This document shows positions 63,875-64,000 of a DNA stretch of 64,000 nucleotides, piece by piece. Location: NCBI GenBank assembly GCA_037975125.1, contig CM075856.1, positions 4,772,069-4,836,068 on the forward strand, written 5' to 3'. This DNA comes from Latrodectus hesperus. Its lineage: Eukaryota; Arthropoda; Arachnida; Araneae; Theridiidae. The position numbers were made by a program, and so were the translations under genes. The notes under the pieces were generated by a model that saw only the letters and a program-made list of their open reading frames with translations, searched no databases and was not told the origin of the DNA. The number at the start of each line of letters is the position of its first letter. Positions within the stretch are counted from its first letter, which is position 1.

Positions 63875-64000
63875 TTTAGCTGTTCTGTTACGGGAATATT
63901 TGCCATTGCTATATTTTTATAATAGTGATGATGTTTAACAGTTTTAATGATATTTTAAATATTAACTTATAATTAAAATATTAATATATCTGCAATATTA
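63875..64000. other. AT-rich end of window
   Basis: Nothing recognised. Confidence 0.5.

Overview
This is a strongly AT-rich eukaryotic window with no bacterial-style gene organisation. The repeats point to an arthropod: tRNA-derived SINEs with (AAC)n tails, Jockey/I- and RTE-type non-LTR retrotransposons, a P-element (THAP) transposon, and Tc1, mariner, pogo-like and hAT elements. Several SINE bodies resemble repeats I associate with spider genomes, so a spider or other chelicerate is my best guess (inference, not proven). Almost all recognisable protein sequence is decayed transposon sequence.

Region 1-16835 is dominated by a large rearrangement. Bases 1-5871 and 5990-10643 are inverted copies of each other around a pure TA tract. 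A third, direct copy of the inner part of the unit lies at 12453-16684 and also ends in a TA tract. The right arm lacks 1260 bp that the other two copies keep; a 43-bp filler sits there instead. The unit carries a SINE, a Jockey/I-type LINE tail, an RTE tail and two strong hairpins. Between the palindrome and the third copy lie the rest of a SINE, a mariner MITE and a roughly 390-bp TA tract.

Region 16836-31500 is AT-rich sequence with dispersed SINEs, decayed tandem repeats near 17.4-17.8 kb, a 135-bp tandem duplication at 25 kb and a strong stem-loop cluster at 27.7 kb. Region 31585-38600 is a transposon cluster: a P-element-like transposon with an 8-10 bp flanking duplication, a Tc1 element with 20-bp inverted repeats and TA duplications, 30-bp minisatellite arrays and an internally deleted LINE. 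Region 38600-46600 holds a diverged 360-bp tandem duplication, nested SINEs and two 5'-truncated Jockey-type LINE tails.

Region 46900-60550 holds the only plausible host gene. A less AT-rich promoter-like segment ends at a GTAAGT splice donor at 47510. It is followed by a possible signal-peptide exon (52695-52811) and three very short exons (45, 42 and 81 nt), all in phase 0 and ending at a TGA. This would encode a 94-residue, probably secreted, cysteine-containing peptide. It is an ab initio reading by eye and needs transcript support. The putative introns contain SINEs in opposite orientation and a hAT-type non-autonomous element. The window ends with more SINEs and a pogo-like MITE split by a SINE.
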